In this document: positions 1 to 9,898 of the stretch, piece after piece | Layout: every line of letters starts with the position of its first letter | Position numbering within the stretch: position 1 is the stretch's first letter | Assembly: GCA_002081555.1 (NCBI GenBank) | Contig: MZNV01002363.1 | Span: 1 to 24,860 of the forward strand | Reading direction: 5' to 3' | Source: Protostelium mycophagum | Lineage: Eukaryota; Evosea; Variosea; Protosteliida; Protosteliaceae | Length of the DNA stretch: 24,860 nucleotides | Position numbers and translations under genes: made by a program | Notes under the pieces: generated by a model | Told to the model about the DNA's origin: nothing | The model's input: the letters and a program-made list of their open reading frames with translations, nothing else | Databases searched by the model: none

Positions 1-539
1 AAATACCGTGATCATCCGGTTATTTACCGTATTCTTTGATTTGAAACAGTATTTCAATCTGAGAGGCTGAAGAAGCTGGTGATCATATCATTATGAGTTG
101 AGATATCACACCCCCTTTCTTCTCCACCTTGCAAAACGTGAAGGCAATGTCAACTGTGTGATCTCCAGAGCCAAAACTGACAGCAATGTGGCTCCTTGGA
201 AACCTCTGAAAAAACAAAGATTAATTTTTATATTTTGCTTCAAAACGTAAGTTGCGCGCCAAAACTGGCTCCTTGGAAACCTCTGAAAAAACAACAAAGA
301 TTATATTTTGCTTCAAAACGTAAGTTGCGCACAAACTTATTACCCGGCGGATACGCATTTGTGCATCTCACCAGTTACCAAACAATACACGGTAACACTA
401 ATACGTTACTCACAGCAACAAAGCGGTAGTTACCGCAATTATTTTTCATTGAGAATAGTACAAATTCGTGTCCGCGGGGCATACATTTTGTGCGTCCAGA
501 TTTAAATTTTGTGGGATTTTTCTGATTGACAGATAATTA
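1..539. other. AT-rich stretch with possible exon remnants
   Basis: No complete gene could be built here. It holds the 77-bp tandem duplication listed separately. On the minus strand an open segment from about 220 down to a TGA at 83-85 has protein-like composition (for example SHIAVSFGSGDHTVDIAF) and could be the last exon of a minus-strand gene, but no convincing start or upstream exons were found. Around 355-470 are short imperfect palindromes, such as the pair GGTAAC/GTTACC. This stretch also carries the 3' flank of the secreted-protein gene. Confidence 0.4.
190..337. repeat. 77-bp tandem direct duplication, two copies
   Basis: The unit beginning GGCTCCTTGGAAACC at 190 recurs at 267, with a few substitutions and small indels. 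Read on the minus strand, each unit looks like a 36-nt exon piece (ending GCGCAACTTAC) followed by a 41-nt intron-like piece (starting GTTTTG, ending TTTTTTCAG). It may therefore be a duplicated exon-intron unit, although GTTTTG is a weak donor compared with others in the window. Confidence 0.8.
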
Positions 540-1261
540 TTATAACAGTTGATCAATGTTCTGTCTTAATTTATATCCATCAGGGATAACAACTAGAAGC
601 TTTCCTTTCGTCTGTGAGACAGAACGCAAATTGGCTGATTTTCTGGGACACATCAGATTATCCATAGGAAAGTAACTCACATCGGGGCTCTTCTGTATGG
701 CTCTATGGTTTAATCCATTATCTTGGCATTCTGAGATTCCTCGTTTGATGAAGTCGACGATATATTGCCCTGTCCAAAATGTTGTAATGGACTGGAAAGG
801 TCAGCTTGTCATGCAAAGTATCGCTTGCGACGGTCGCTGCTAAACATGACATCGAGTAAACGAGGTGTGTACCTGTCTGTAGTCATAGCCGATAGCAAAG
901 GTGCACCTTCCAAACGTTTTCATCTGAGTCAAATCAATCATGTACACCTGACATGCTACCGATCTTCCCACCTTAACCCAAATTGCAAATGTCCATGTAA
1001 GCCCTGACTTTTCAGACATATACCCCAGTTGTGTCAAATTATACCTGTGTCGTCATCATCACATCTCACTGAAATTCCGAACCAGGCTGAGGCATTCAGA
1101 GTAGTAGACGCCCAATCCACAAGGTGAGAACAATCTCCAGGGTTAGAACCATAATGCTTGTTGCACTTGAACTTGGGTGGCCTTGGATCAGGCTTCATGT
1201 CTGCCCTCACCTGGTACAAGCAGAAAGCAGCAAAGAAGACAAAGCAAGCGGCTACTCTCAT
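540..1261 (-). CDS. Small secreted six-cysteine protein, unknown function
   Basis: Four exons (1045-1261, 873-1003, 681-791, 540-611) join in frame to 176 residues. The N-terminus is a clear signal peptide (hydrophobic core AACFVFFAAFCLYQV, likely cut near RA/DM at residue 20). The mature part has six cysteines, enough for three disulfides, so it is probably secreted. The spacing of an early C...DC pair, a GRCTFAIG segment, then IVDFIKRGISEC is loosely like fungal Hce2/Ecp2-type extracellular proteins; this is only a pattern resemblance. The first intron is 41 nt; reading through it meets a stop, which supports splicing. If the second intron were retained, the protein would end at 840. It is divergent from the alpha/beta hydrolase gene, 365 bp away. 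The gene model is good; the function is unknown. Confidence 0.72.
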
Positions 1262-1626
1262 GTTTCAGTTGTCGTTGATAATGATTTTGGTTGGCTGAAA
1301 AGGAGTTGTAGACATTGAGAAGTTCGAGGAAGATTTGAGTTGTTGGCGGGTTTGCATGCCAACAGCTTCCCCCCGGGTAAAATTATCCGAAATTTGTGAA
1401 TATTTCGAATGATTCTGAAATTTAGATTTCTTGGAATGTGAAGTCACATTTTTCATTGCATGTGGTGTCAACTTAGCCTCTATGATACCCAAAATTGGCT
1501 CCGGTATTTCATTCTCCCGAAAAAAGGTATTTTTCCGTCCCTTTCGCATTTGCAAAGTCATACACCCATAGACACGAATTGAGAAGAACATCTTCAACAC
1601 AAATTGATCAACGTCAACCTTTATTT
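1262..1626. promoter_or_regulatory. Divergent intergenic region (365 bp)
   Basis: This separates the minus-strand secreted-protein start (1261) from the plus-strand hydrolase start (1627), so it must hold both promoters. No clear TATA element or operator was recognised. The hydrolase frame stays open upstream to an ATG at 1495, so part of this stretch may be coding (an Arg/Ser/His-rich N-terminal extension). Confidence 0.4.
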
Positions 1627-3138
1627 ATGTTTGAAGAAGTGGAGATGACTGATACAAATGTTTTGAGACATCTCCAACACCCTTGTTTCACTGGACGACC
1701 GTCTTCTAATTACGAGACCTTCTCTATTCCGCATCGAAAAGGTCATCGCGCTTGGCTTGAATGCATACATTATCCAGTTGCAAAATCATTATATCCTCCT
1801 GTCCTCTTTATTCATGGCGCTTTTCATGGCGCTTGGTGCTTCGGACTGATGCAAGAGGATTTTCAGAACAAAGGGATCGACTCATATGCGGTCAGTTTGA
1901 GAGATCATGGTGGCAGTTTTAAGTCAAAGGTGCCAGCTGTGACAACGGTTGGTGACCTTGCAGAAGATGTCGAAGACGCAGTCAGGTGCAATTTATCTTT
2001 AATTTCACAGTTGAAATATTTCCTTTGGATTTAAAAATTCAGGCATCTGTTTCCAGACGGCCAGTACATCTTGGTGGGTCATTCAGTAGGTGGAGCTGTA
2101 GGTATATATTTTTCCCGCCAATTTCAACATTCAAAATTTAAATCTAATTTCGGCAGTACAACGGTTCGTATCACACATGCAGCACAAAGGATACATCGAA
2201 TGTCTGCCTTTACTTCTTGTATTGTTATTTTCTTTCTCCCCAGTCTCACCACAAATTACATGGCTGTCAAACTGGTACCACAGACATCATAGAGGTAAGA
2301 ATCTCATTCGTCTCCTTGGTTACGAGATTTTACGCGTTGTAGATGAGCTTAAAATAATCAGCGGTCTTATCGAGTGTTATTGGAATACGACCGAAGGCAG
2401 TTTTTGACAGGTACATATTTATATTTTGTATATCCACGATTTCACGATAAAGATTCACCATCACAGCCCAGAGCTCATTAGAGATGGGTTTTTTCACAGT
2501 GACACACCTCAAGCCATTGTAGATGCGGTATACCGGAAGATATCTGATGAGAGCGTCATGTTGATGCTCGATCTGTCTTTAAAGTCTGTCTTCGAGGGAG
2601 GGCGGGACGCCGCCGAAGACCTCTCCAACTCTGAAGATTCACCGCTGAGAGGCAAAGTTGTTGTCTTTGGCGCGGGAAGAGACAAGATAATCGATAAGAA
2701 GGTGAGTAGTCAAAACTCAATTATGGCATACTCTTTCTTTAAAAAAAGCGAACAACTCAGCGGTAAAATGCTCGTGTGAAAATCAAAACTAAATATCGTG
2801 AGATACTTCCCAAGCGAAAATAAACATAATATTCGTCCTCCATAACCTTCTTTGCATTACCGTCTTACTTTCCACATCAAACCACCTCTATAATGTTTTA
2901 TTATCTCCACACTTCAAGTCCTTTCACGATTGAAAATTGCAATTTTATTTATACAGTCAAGGATTGTAGAGTTTCAATTTATATTATTTCTGAGAGAAAT
3001 CAGGTTTGGGAGTACACTTGTCAAGTTTACAACACAAAACCGGTGGTGATAGAGGACGCCGGTCACAACGGTTTTTTAGACATGAATTTCCGTGAAGTCA
3101 GCGATCGGCTCTTTGATGTCATTTGTGCGGAGAAATAA
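1627..3138 (+). CDS. Alpha/beta hydrolase fold protein
   Basis: Six exons (1627-1985, 2043-2101, 2157-2294, 2362-2410, 2467-2701, 3004-3138) give 324 residues, typical for a single-domain alpha/beta hydrolase. Visible landmarks are the oxyanion segment VLFIHGAFHGAW (about residues 59-70), the nucleophile elbow GHSVGG with Ser134, a GAGRDKIID acid segment with Asp274, and AGHNG with His301: a complete Ser-Asp-His triad. AVVQRF after the elbow and PELIRDGFF with a following T-P-Q are usual in lipase/esterase-like members. The substrate cannot be read from sequence; hydrolysis of a small ester, lipid or amide is likely, probably in the cytosol. The third intron acceptor was chosen at 2361 because the GTTGTAG acceptor at 2342 leads to a stop. 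The start is uncertain: an in-frame ATG at 1495 adds 44 residues that could form a targeting peptide. The last intron (302 nt) is unusually long. Confidence 0.85.
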
Positions 3139-3145
3139 TAATATT

Positions 3146-3151
3146 AATAAA
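3146..3151 (+). terminator. Poly(A) signal AATAAA
   Basis: A canonical AATAAA lies eight bases after the TAA stop of the alpha/beta hydrolase, implying a very short 3' UTR. Confidence 0.55.
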
Positions 3152-3680
3152 TCAATCTACAACAGATTTTCATCTTTAGATCAGATCTCACTTGATCACA
3201 AGCTCTGACAGATCCGGTCAACGACAAGTTAATATCAAGTCAAAAATGCACTTTATCTCTATATAATTTTATCCTCAAAACCACGCCTTGCAGCTTGCTC
3301 TCCTCAGTTCCGTTCATCGTGTGACGCATCTGCGTGGAGCTCAGCCCGAGCTTGTTCTTCGGTGCCTCTTAGGGTAGCTCAGCCCGTTGTCTTCGCCGAC
3401 GTGACTCTCTACAGCCAAGGAAGACACCATCGTGAAACTCTGGTGCTGCTTCTGTAGGACCAGTGATGGAGGCGATCATCAAGCTCAACCTCTTAAAGGA
3501 AGCGCTTCTCACCAGCATCGAGTGTATTGTGCTGTTGGCTGTGTGGTACAGAATGGTCTCTTGCGCCTTTTGATCGTGATCAGCGGTCTCAAAGCCTAAA
3601 GGCGTTCTAATTGCGGTAGTGAACGCGGGCTCCGCAACATGTCATAATTCCCACATCGTTGTGTTTCGTCGGATAAATTT

Positions 3681-3742
3681 TTCTGATTAGAATCCGGAAA
3701 AAACTCCGGAAATCAGGTCGGCTATCCGGAATCTAATCGGAA
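3681..3742. repeat. Imperfect inverted repeat
   Basis: The arm TTCTGATTAGAATCCGG (3681-3697) matches the reverse complement of 3726-3742 at 15 of 17 positions, across a 28-nt spacer that itself contains CCGGA motifs. It could be a foldback or MITE-like element; no target-site duplication was identified. Confidence 0.6.
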
Positions 3743-4108
3743 TTTCAGAAATCCGGCTTTGTGCTTCGTCCAACAAAAAAGCACAAGTTCTTGTGCTTCT
3801 TTTATGCAATATTTTTCAATTCTTACCTGTTCCGGGTCCGTTGTGGTGCGGTTGCCACCGTGCAATGCACGTATTGTACAACGGATGATCACGTCCGACC
3901 ATTCCATACGGAACCCCAGCTGGTAGGGATCTATGGAATGACCTTCGCATTAGCAGGGTATGGATGGTTGTACGTACATCAAAGACCACGGTTATAAGCG
4001 AGAATCTCCCAAATAAATTCTGAACGGTAAGATCAACATTTGTTCCCCAGCAATATTGGTTCTCATTTTTAATGTCACAGTCAGATAGAGGATTACCGGA
4101 GGCTTTAC

Positions 4109-4134
4109 GTCACGATCAGGTGTGGGATCGTGAC
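4109..4134. repeat. Perfect 9-bp hairpin
   Basis: GTCACGATC and GATCGTGAC are perfect inverted repeats around an 8-nt loop. It lies about 500 bp upstream of the M28 peptidase start. It may be a palindromic protein-binding site or chance; nothing else in the sequence decides. Confidence 0.55.
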
Positions 4135-4635
4135 TTCCCATTTTTATAATTTTCAAAATTCAAATCTAAAAAATTGGATTTCATGATGACACAAGAAATG
4201 ATCGGAAGATTATTAAATAGTTTGAAACTGCATGAGTTGCATAGAATTAGACGTCAGAAACACTCAGCTCGCGACAGACCGGCAAAATGCACCAAAGAAA
4301 TTCAATGTTGATTAATTTATTCTCGGTCTTATACATAAATCAGAAGAGACAAAACAAATGAAGAATGAGAACGCAGCCTCTCCTTTGTTATCGTGAATTA
4401 AAACCTCTTACTGTGCCTTGATATCACAACTAAGCTGAATGGTGGTAAAAATAGTGGGTGTTGGTTTTTACGCAGAACGCCAGTCATTTTCATGGGGGAA
4501 CTTCAACACCCCAGCATAACCCCGTAGCCCCCACGTTAATTCCACGGTAGTTGGGGTGAAATTGCATTGCCTTGAAATTTCTGAATTTGTCTTTTTTGAC
4601 AGCGAAGCGCAACACACTTTTCACGATCCATCGAG

Positions 4636-6392
4636 ATGAAGAGTGCGATCGTCCTCTTTGTCCTCTTTGCATCGGCATTGAGCACTCTCATATATCCAGA
4701 TAGGCCTCAAGGTGATGGATGGCGTCTTCTGAAGACATCGGAGAGCCATGCGGAATGGGTTCATGAGCAGTCCATAGACAACGTGCTCTTCGGGTCCCCA
4801 ACACGCTTCAAAGATCCTTCATCTAAAGTGAGAACTGCTCTTCTCGTCGACCGAAGGTAAAGGCAACGTCGATAAAAATCATTTATCAGATCAGATATAA
4901 GGACGTCACGGTTGATTGGGAAAATGGCGTCAGGGTCTCCCATCCTGTGTCTTTATACAAGAAGACGATACCTAACTATCCTACTCCCAATCCCAGTGCT
5001 CATCCCGAGGTCATCAATCCAGATTGGAAATATGCGGGTGATCTGATAGGATGCAGGTCACTGCCTTCCTGCCTCAAGCCAGCCCTTCCATTTTGAAGAG
5101 CAATTTGGAAGAGATGTCCAACATCTACACTCGGTATTACAAGTAAGTATCATTTTCACATCACGATTACTCATCGAAATCAAGATCGAGTTACTCTCGC
5201 CAAGCTCCGGATTTCATCAAGTCTAAATTAGAGGAGATCATCAATAAGGCCGGCCTCACCGACGTCAAAGTGAGTCAAGTTTCGTATCTACGTCTTGTTG
5301 AATGTGCTTAAATCGGCTGCGGCGATCAATATGCAAGATCTTGTAGTGTCTATTTTGTCATCTGATTGATGGAGGTCGATTACATTGACAATCTTGGTTA
5401 CGATCAACCCAATGTGAGAGTCATCATACCCGCTCAAGAGAACAGCCAGAAGGCAGATGAGATCGCCATTATGGGATGCCATTTGGACTCCATTTGCTCT
5501 GAGGGATGTTCTGGAAAAGATGCGAGATCGCCTGGTGGTGATGACGGTAAGAAGATCTCATTCGATGTTGCATTTTATTTTTCATTTCAAGAAGAGACAA
5601 AGCAATTGATAAATCGAAACTTTCCAATTGTAAAATAATCTAAGAGATTCTTCAGATGCGTCAGGCAGTGTCACCGTTCTGGAGGCTTTTAGATTGATCG
5701 TGGAGAATAAATGGAGAGGCTCCAGGACCATGCATTTCCTCTGGTTTGCTGCAGAAGAACCTGGACTCTTGGGAAGCGCCACAGTCGCCAAGCTATACAA
5801 GAAAGAGGGAAGAAATGTCCGCGGAATGTTGCAGTTCGACATGACAGGTGGGCTCCCAAATGAATTTTAAAAAGAATATTCCGAGTCGTCATTGTAGATG
5901 GGCACGATTGATTGAACCAAGGATATCACTCTGATGGCGAGAAGATGACAACCTTGACTGATCCTAACCCCAAAATGGCGGATTATCTGTACAAGATTGC
6001 CAGAGCTTACGTACCCGAGACACCCATAATCAAGGATTCCTGCGGGGTCAGTATGTCTACAACGTTGTAGACTCTGAGATTTTCTTAAATCTCGAATTTT
6101 CACAAAGTTTTGGGATCGACCCGTTGTAGATGTAATTTATATGTTTCAGTATGCCTGCAGCGACCAATGGTCTTTTGATGAGGAAGGTTTCCCTGCGGGT
6201 ATGTACATCGAAGGTGAGAGTTTTCTCCGAATTTTCGGCATTGTAACGTGAAGAATTTTCTGAGAGGATTCAGATGAGCCCACTGATCCCTGGGTGCACA
6301 CTAAGAAGGACACCCCCGACAAATTGGACTTTGATGGAATGGCAAAGTTCGTTAAGCTCGGTGTCGCCTTCATCACCGAAATTGCAAGATAA
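4636..6392 (+). CDS. Secreted M28-family zinc aminopeptidase
   Basis: Nine exons (4636-4827, 4890-5009, 5057-5142, 5185-5269, 5375-5546, 5656-5847, 5922-6046, 6150-6213, 6274-6392) give 384 residues. Residues 1-16 form a signal peptide (MKSAIVLFVLFASALS). An N-terminal propeptide-like part is followed by the M28 catalytic domain of the Aeromonas-aminopeptidase/fungal leucine aminopeptidase type. All five expected zinc ligands are visible: His197 in GCHLDS, Asp218 in GGDDDASG, Glu253 in AAEEPGLLGS, Asp280 in QFDMTG and His354 in WVHTKKDT; Glu252 is the general base. CGYACSDQ matches the conserved disulfide region. The protein should cleave N-terminal residues from peptides outside the cell or in food vacuoles. 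All eight introns keep frame; several need splicing to avoid stops. The fold is certain; the residue preference is not. Confidence 0.93.
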
Positions 6393-7456
6393 AGTCGTGA
6401 TTGTGTCATATCAAAATCCTATCAACTTGCATCAATGACCATCACCGCGATGTGCTTGAGAATTGTGTCTTCTCCATTTTGTTAAGCTTTCCAACAGAAA
6501 TCCTTTTCGCTGAAGCTTCACAATCAGATGAGAACAGAATGTTTACAATAATTATTTTAAACCCATTAATTTACATTATATATATTATAATGTTGTTTTG
6601 TCCTTCCTTACAGAAAGCAGCACCAAGAGTTGAGCACCAAGAAAGAGGCAGCTTCTAAGAAATGAAGCATTAGAATTCAAGAAAATACCTTTTTTCTTCA
6701 CCGGAGTTGAAATCTAGTTCCGGAGTGCGGAGTTATCAAAATGCACTTTTGCGTTTATTCTTTCAAGAGATTTCCCTTGCGCGGTTTTGAACCCCGGCTG
6801 TTTATGTTGACCATAGAACACATTCGAACACCCCAAAGAGTCTGGCGTCAGGCGTCAGACATACCCCTCATCTACTCTCCCCATTCCCCACACCCGAATC
6901 ATCATGTCGAACAGAAAGGATGCAGGACCTCAGACAACTGTGCTCCACCTGGGCTTAAAGAGCGAAACATCGCCACCCCAATGAGAGAAAGTTGAGCTGT
7001 GAGTCCAAGATCACCTGAATCTGAAGCAAGAAAGAAGACGACTTCAATGCAGAAAGAGATTGTACCAATCATAAATAGCACGATTACGAAATCGATCTCA
7101 CTTCTTGTACAAACTCTAACATCACTTTTGTAATTCAATGTTAAATAGTACGCGAATGACTCTCGCATGAACAATGTGCAGCAATCAATACTTTTCTGAG
7201 AATTTTAAGTGAAAATATCTATAGTGAAGCTCTTGGGCAGGATACAAAAACATTTTACAGTGAAGGGGCCATGCACCCGTGTTGTTGCGATGTTAATTGT
7301 TGCAGTCCAACAGTGTCTACATGCTTGAGCAGATGGATCAGCAACATCACAGTCAAACCAAAGAACTAGACACTTTAAAGAGTCCAACAATCTCGTTACA
7401 GCAGCTTCAACGGACAAACGAATTGAATTTATATTGCGTATCGTTTATTACATCAC
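6393..7456. other. Intergenic region between convergent genes
   Basis: This lies between the 3' end of the aminopeptidase (+) and the 3' end of the four-span membrane protein (-), so it should be mostly 3' flank. A 26-codon ORF at 6904-6984 (MSNRKDAGPQ...) and longer spurious frames are present but have no family signature, no splice-linked continuation and no codon support. An AT-rich run lies near 6570-6590. No repeat or RNA gene was recognised. Confidence 0.5.
7444..7449 (-). terminator. Poly(A) signal AATAAA (minus strand)
   Basis: A canonical AATAAA on the minus strand begins seven bases after the stop of the four-span protein at 7457, giving another very short 3' UTR. Confidence 0.55.
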
Positions 7457-9223
7457 TTAGAGATCAACGCTGTCGTGCAGCAGGGGGGTTCTGACATTGT
7501 TGGCAGCGACTGTGCCGGGAACAGCAGACGCCAACATGGGGGTGGTATAGTTGGCGGCGGGAGTTCTAAACTCAGAGTTGGAGTTGTAGTCGTCGGAGCG
7601 GTAAGAAGCCACGCTTCCGGCACCTGCTGCGACAGCAGCTGGGACAACCAAGGCTGGTGCGAGAGCAGCAGCACCTGTTCCAAAGGTGGCGGGGGCAGCA
7701 CCGGGGACTGGAGCGCCGTAGACAGGAGCGGGAGCCATGTAAGTGTTGGCGGGCAGCTGAGTGGTGGCTACGGGGGGGAGGTTCGAAGCCTGAATCTGTG
7801 AGTCTACAACTCGTCTTTAATGATTTTCAAAATATTTACCTGGACAGGGTTGGAGAATGAAGCAGCGGCGATTGCGGCAGCGGTGGCGGCGGGAACGGCA
7901 GCGGCGACAGGGGCAACGTATGCGGGGGCAGCAGCCGCGGGGACAGCGGCGGCAGGTGCGTATACAGCAGCGGGGGCAGCGAGAGGAGCAGCTGCGGGAA
8001 TGGCTGCGGGTGCCATGGTTGTGGATGTTGTAGAAGAGTGAGTCAGTGTTCCGGGGGCGGGTCTGAACTCTCCGGCCACAAAGAATCCGGCGATGATGGC
8101 AATGAGGGTGAAGAGGAGGACGAGACCGCTGTCGATGTAGGCGTAGACTCTAGAACCGACAAAAGCACCACCTGCAGCTGCAACAAAGGGGGACACACCT
8201 CCAGAACTTGTGCCGTTTTGGTTGGGGTCACCTGAGTGTTGTGTCAGTCGCGAGGAAGATTATAAATGGCGGGAAAGTTCAAACTTCGAAATGGCTTACC
8301 GTTGACAAGAGCACCTCCACCGGTGGCAGCGTTTCCGTCGTAAGAGGAACCGGTAGTAGAGTTGGTGCAGTTGTTCTTGATGACTTGAAGAGTGACGGGA
8401 GAGCACTGTGGGTAGTACTTGGTGGTGTAGATGTTTGATCCGACCTCGTTGGCGTTACATTCCCACCATTCTGAGGCACCGGCATAAGTCAAAAGGCCGT
8501 TGGCAGTGCAGAACTTGGTGTATTCGTTAGTCTGGGGTGCGTAGTTGCATTGGAGCTGGGTGGCACCAGAGATGTAGCAGATTCTGTTCTTGTAATCGTA
8601 GAGGACTCCGTTTCTGAGATAGAAGGAGGTGTCAGAAGCTCCCTCTCCAAAGTTCAAGCGGAGCTGTCCATCGTCCAACTGTCCAAGGTTCTGAATGTCC
8701 AGAGTGCAGTTGGCTAAAACGGAGCAGTAGGAGCCGTTAGAGATGGTAGAGTTGGAGTTGGAGTTGGAGTTGTCGGAGTCTTCAGTGAAGGCAGCGGCGT
8801 CGTCGAAGGATCTCTTGCCGTTGGCTCCAGAAGGGAGGAAAGTTTCATCCTGAAAACTGTTAGATCGAGATTCAAACTGAGCTGAGCACTTACATAGAAG
8901 GGGATATTCTTTCCAATAGGGTCTATGGCGTTAAGAATGATGACCACTATGACAAAGATGAAGAAGATTATAGCAAAGACAATGAAGCTGAGGGTGTGGC
9001 GGCGGGTACCAAAGGTGAGGAGGCCGAGAAGACCGAGTGCAGTTCCATATCCGGTGACGAAAATGGAATAAACACCTCCTAACCAGGCGGGCACAGCGGC
9101 CAAGATGAGAAGCAGACAGGCGATCTCAAAGATACGCTGGCAAGGAGAAGGCCTGTTGACATAAGGGTGGTACTTCTGTTGAGAGGGATTGACTTGGCGA
9201 TCTCTAATTATTGATCGACCCAT
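7457..9223 (-). CDS. Four-span membrane protein with Cys-bearing loop and Ala/Pro-rich tail
   Basis: Four exons (8894-9223, 8300-8849, 7840-8231, 7457-7795) give about 536 residues. Three closely spaced hydrophobic segments at about 30-50, 52-72 and 76-97 are followed by a long polar loop (about residues 105-328) with some nine cysteines and several N-glycosylation sequons. A fourth helix (about 330-350, SGLVLLFTLIAIIAGFFVAG) leads to a 180-residue tail very rich in Ala, Pro and Val (APAAVYAPAAA-type blocks). The layout recalls tetraspan/claudin-like proteins, with N- and C-termini inside, but no family signature such as CCG or W-GLW-C-C is visible, so I assign topology only. A Ser/Asn run (DNSNSNSNS) lies early in the loop. 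The last exon could begin at 7789 instead, removing two residues. High GC in the tail reflects Ala/Pro codons. Confidence 0.85.
7460..8060 (-). repeat. Ala/Pro low-complexity coding region
   Basis: The cytoplasmic tail of the four-span protein is encoded by GCN/CCN-rich DNA with irregular repeats of the type A-A-A-P and A-P-A-A-V-Y. No exact long unit repeats, so it is compositional bias, not a true tandem array. It produces long open frames on the opposite strand that are artefacts. Confidence 0.75.
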
Positions 9224-9898
9224 TGTATTTCGTAGTTAGTTCGTAGTATAGGCGTGTGTACGTGAGTGACTCGGTTGTCGAGGAGTTATGCTTTGGGAGG
9301 GAGGAAGCTGAGCTCCGCCTAGATTTGTATTTCCAAACGAAATTCCCCTGTGGTGTATTTTAAAACGAAATTTCCACCCTTCTTAACGTGATGAAGGACG
9401 GTTCATACCGCGGTAATCTGGTTTTTGAAGGGATATTCCGGCTAAAGGCGAGTTTTCTGGTGCTCTCCTCTTGAGAAGACAAGCGCAAGATTGGTGACTT
9501 ATCGGCGGGCTTGAACAAGCGCTTCTTATTCGCCAAACAAAATAACAGGATAGACTCAGACACCTGGATTTTTAGGTGTCTTGACGGGCGGGCCTGTAAT
9601 ATGTGACAGATTTGTTAATCTTTCGTTCAATTTTCTACCTCTTTCCCCACGCAACTATGCTTGAGAGGAGATCTCCAAAATTGTTTGCGCTTGTCAGAAT
9701 GATTGACAGGTCACATGTTGCGAAAATACCCGGCAGGAAGACATGCCCTCCACAAGACGATTGATGCAGCAACCAATGCTCGATCTCACAATTGCAATTT
9801 AAAGGTATTGTACAGCTCTGGAAGAAGAACCAGCACTTGTTCATGCAATCATTCGATTATAGAGTGTGGGTTTTATCCTTCTAATATCTTTTATAATT
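9224..9898. promoter_or_regulatory. Intergenic region, promoter of the four-span gene
   Basis: Both flanking genes are on the minus strand, so this holds the 3' flank of the receptor kinase and the promoter of the four-span gene. A 7-bp hairpin (GACACCT...AGGTGTC) lies around 9560-9582. No AATAAA was found right after the kinase stop, and no supported ORF is present. Confidence 0.45.

Larger units (their letters stand above)
3139..4635. other. Intergenic region between hydrolase and aminopeptidase
   Basis: No supported gene. About 3290-3640 is richer in GC than its flanks; on the minus strand 3369-3641 is one open frame of 90 codons without an early ATG, which may be a decayed coding remnant. 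Also present are an imperfect inverted repeat at 3681-3742 and a perfect hairpin at 4109-4134. The last few hundred bases should hold the promoter of the M28 gene. No tRNA or other RNA gene was recognised. Confidence 0.45.

Noticed and set aside
840-872. Alternative end of the secreted protein at 840 by retaining the second intron
   Set aside because: A donor at 872 and acceptor at 792 join in frame to two further exons with good protein character, so the longer model is preferred.
2343-2407. Use of the GTTGTAG acceptor at 2342 in the alpha/beta hydrolase gene
   Set aside because: It leads to a stop at 2405-2407; the acceptor at 2361 restores AVLSSVIGIRPKAVFDSPEL and the family frame.
2893-3003. 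Open frame immediately upstream of the last hydrolase exon
   Set aside because: Its translation does not match the family; the acceptor at 3003 joins the catalytic Asp region directly to the His region at the usual spacing.
6904-6984. 26-codon ORF with a fair start context (MSNRKDAGPQ...)
   Set aside because: Too short, ends before the nearby GTGAGT donor in its own frame, and has no recognisable relative.
6741-6995. 84-codon plus-strand ORF
   Set aside because: No signal peptide, domain or splice-linked continuation; composition looks like translated non-coding DNA between two convergent 3' ends.
6902-7174. Minus-strand ORF with a hydrophobic stretch (MIGTISFCIEVVFFLA)
   Set aside because: One hydrophobic run alone, no family motif and no good exon structure; it lies in the 3' flank of two genes.
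7475-8235. Several long plus-strand ORFs (Gly-, Ala- and Ser-rich) opposite the four-span gene
   Set aside because: They are antisense shadows of the GC-rich Ala/Pro tail; the minus-strand model has splice sites, membrane helices and a consistent frame.
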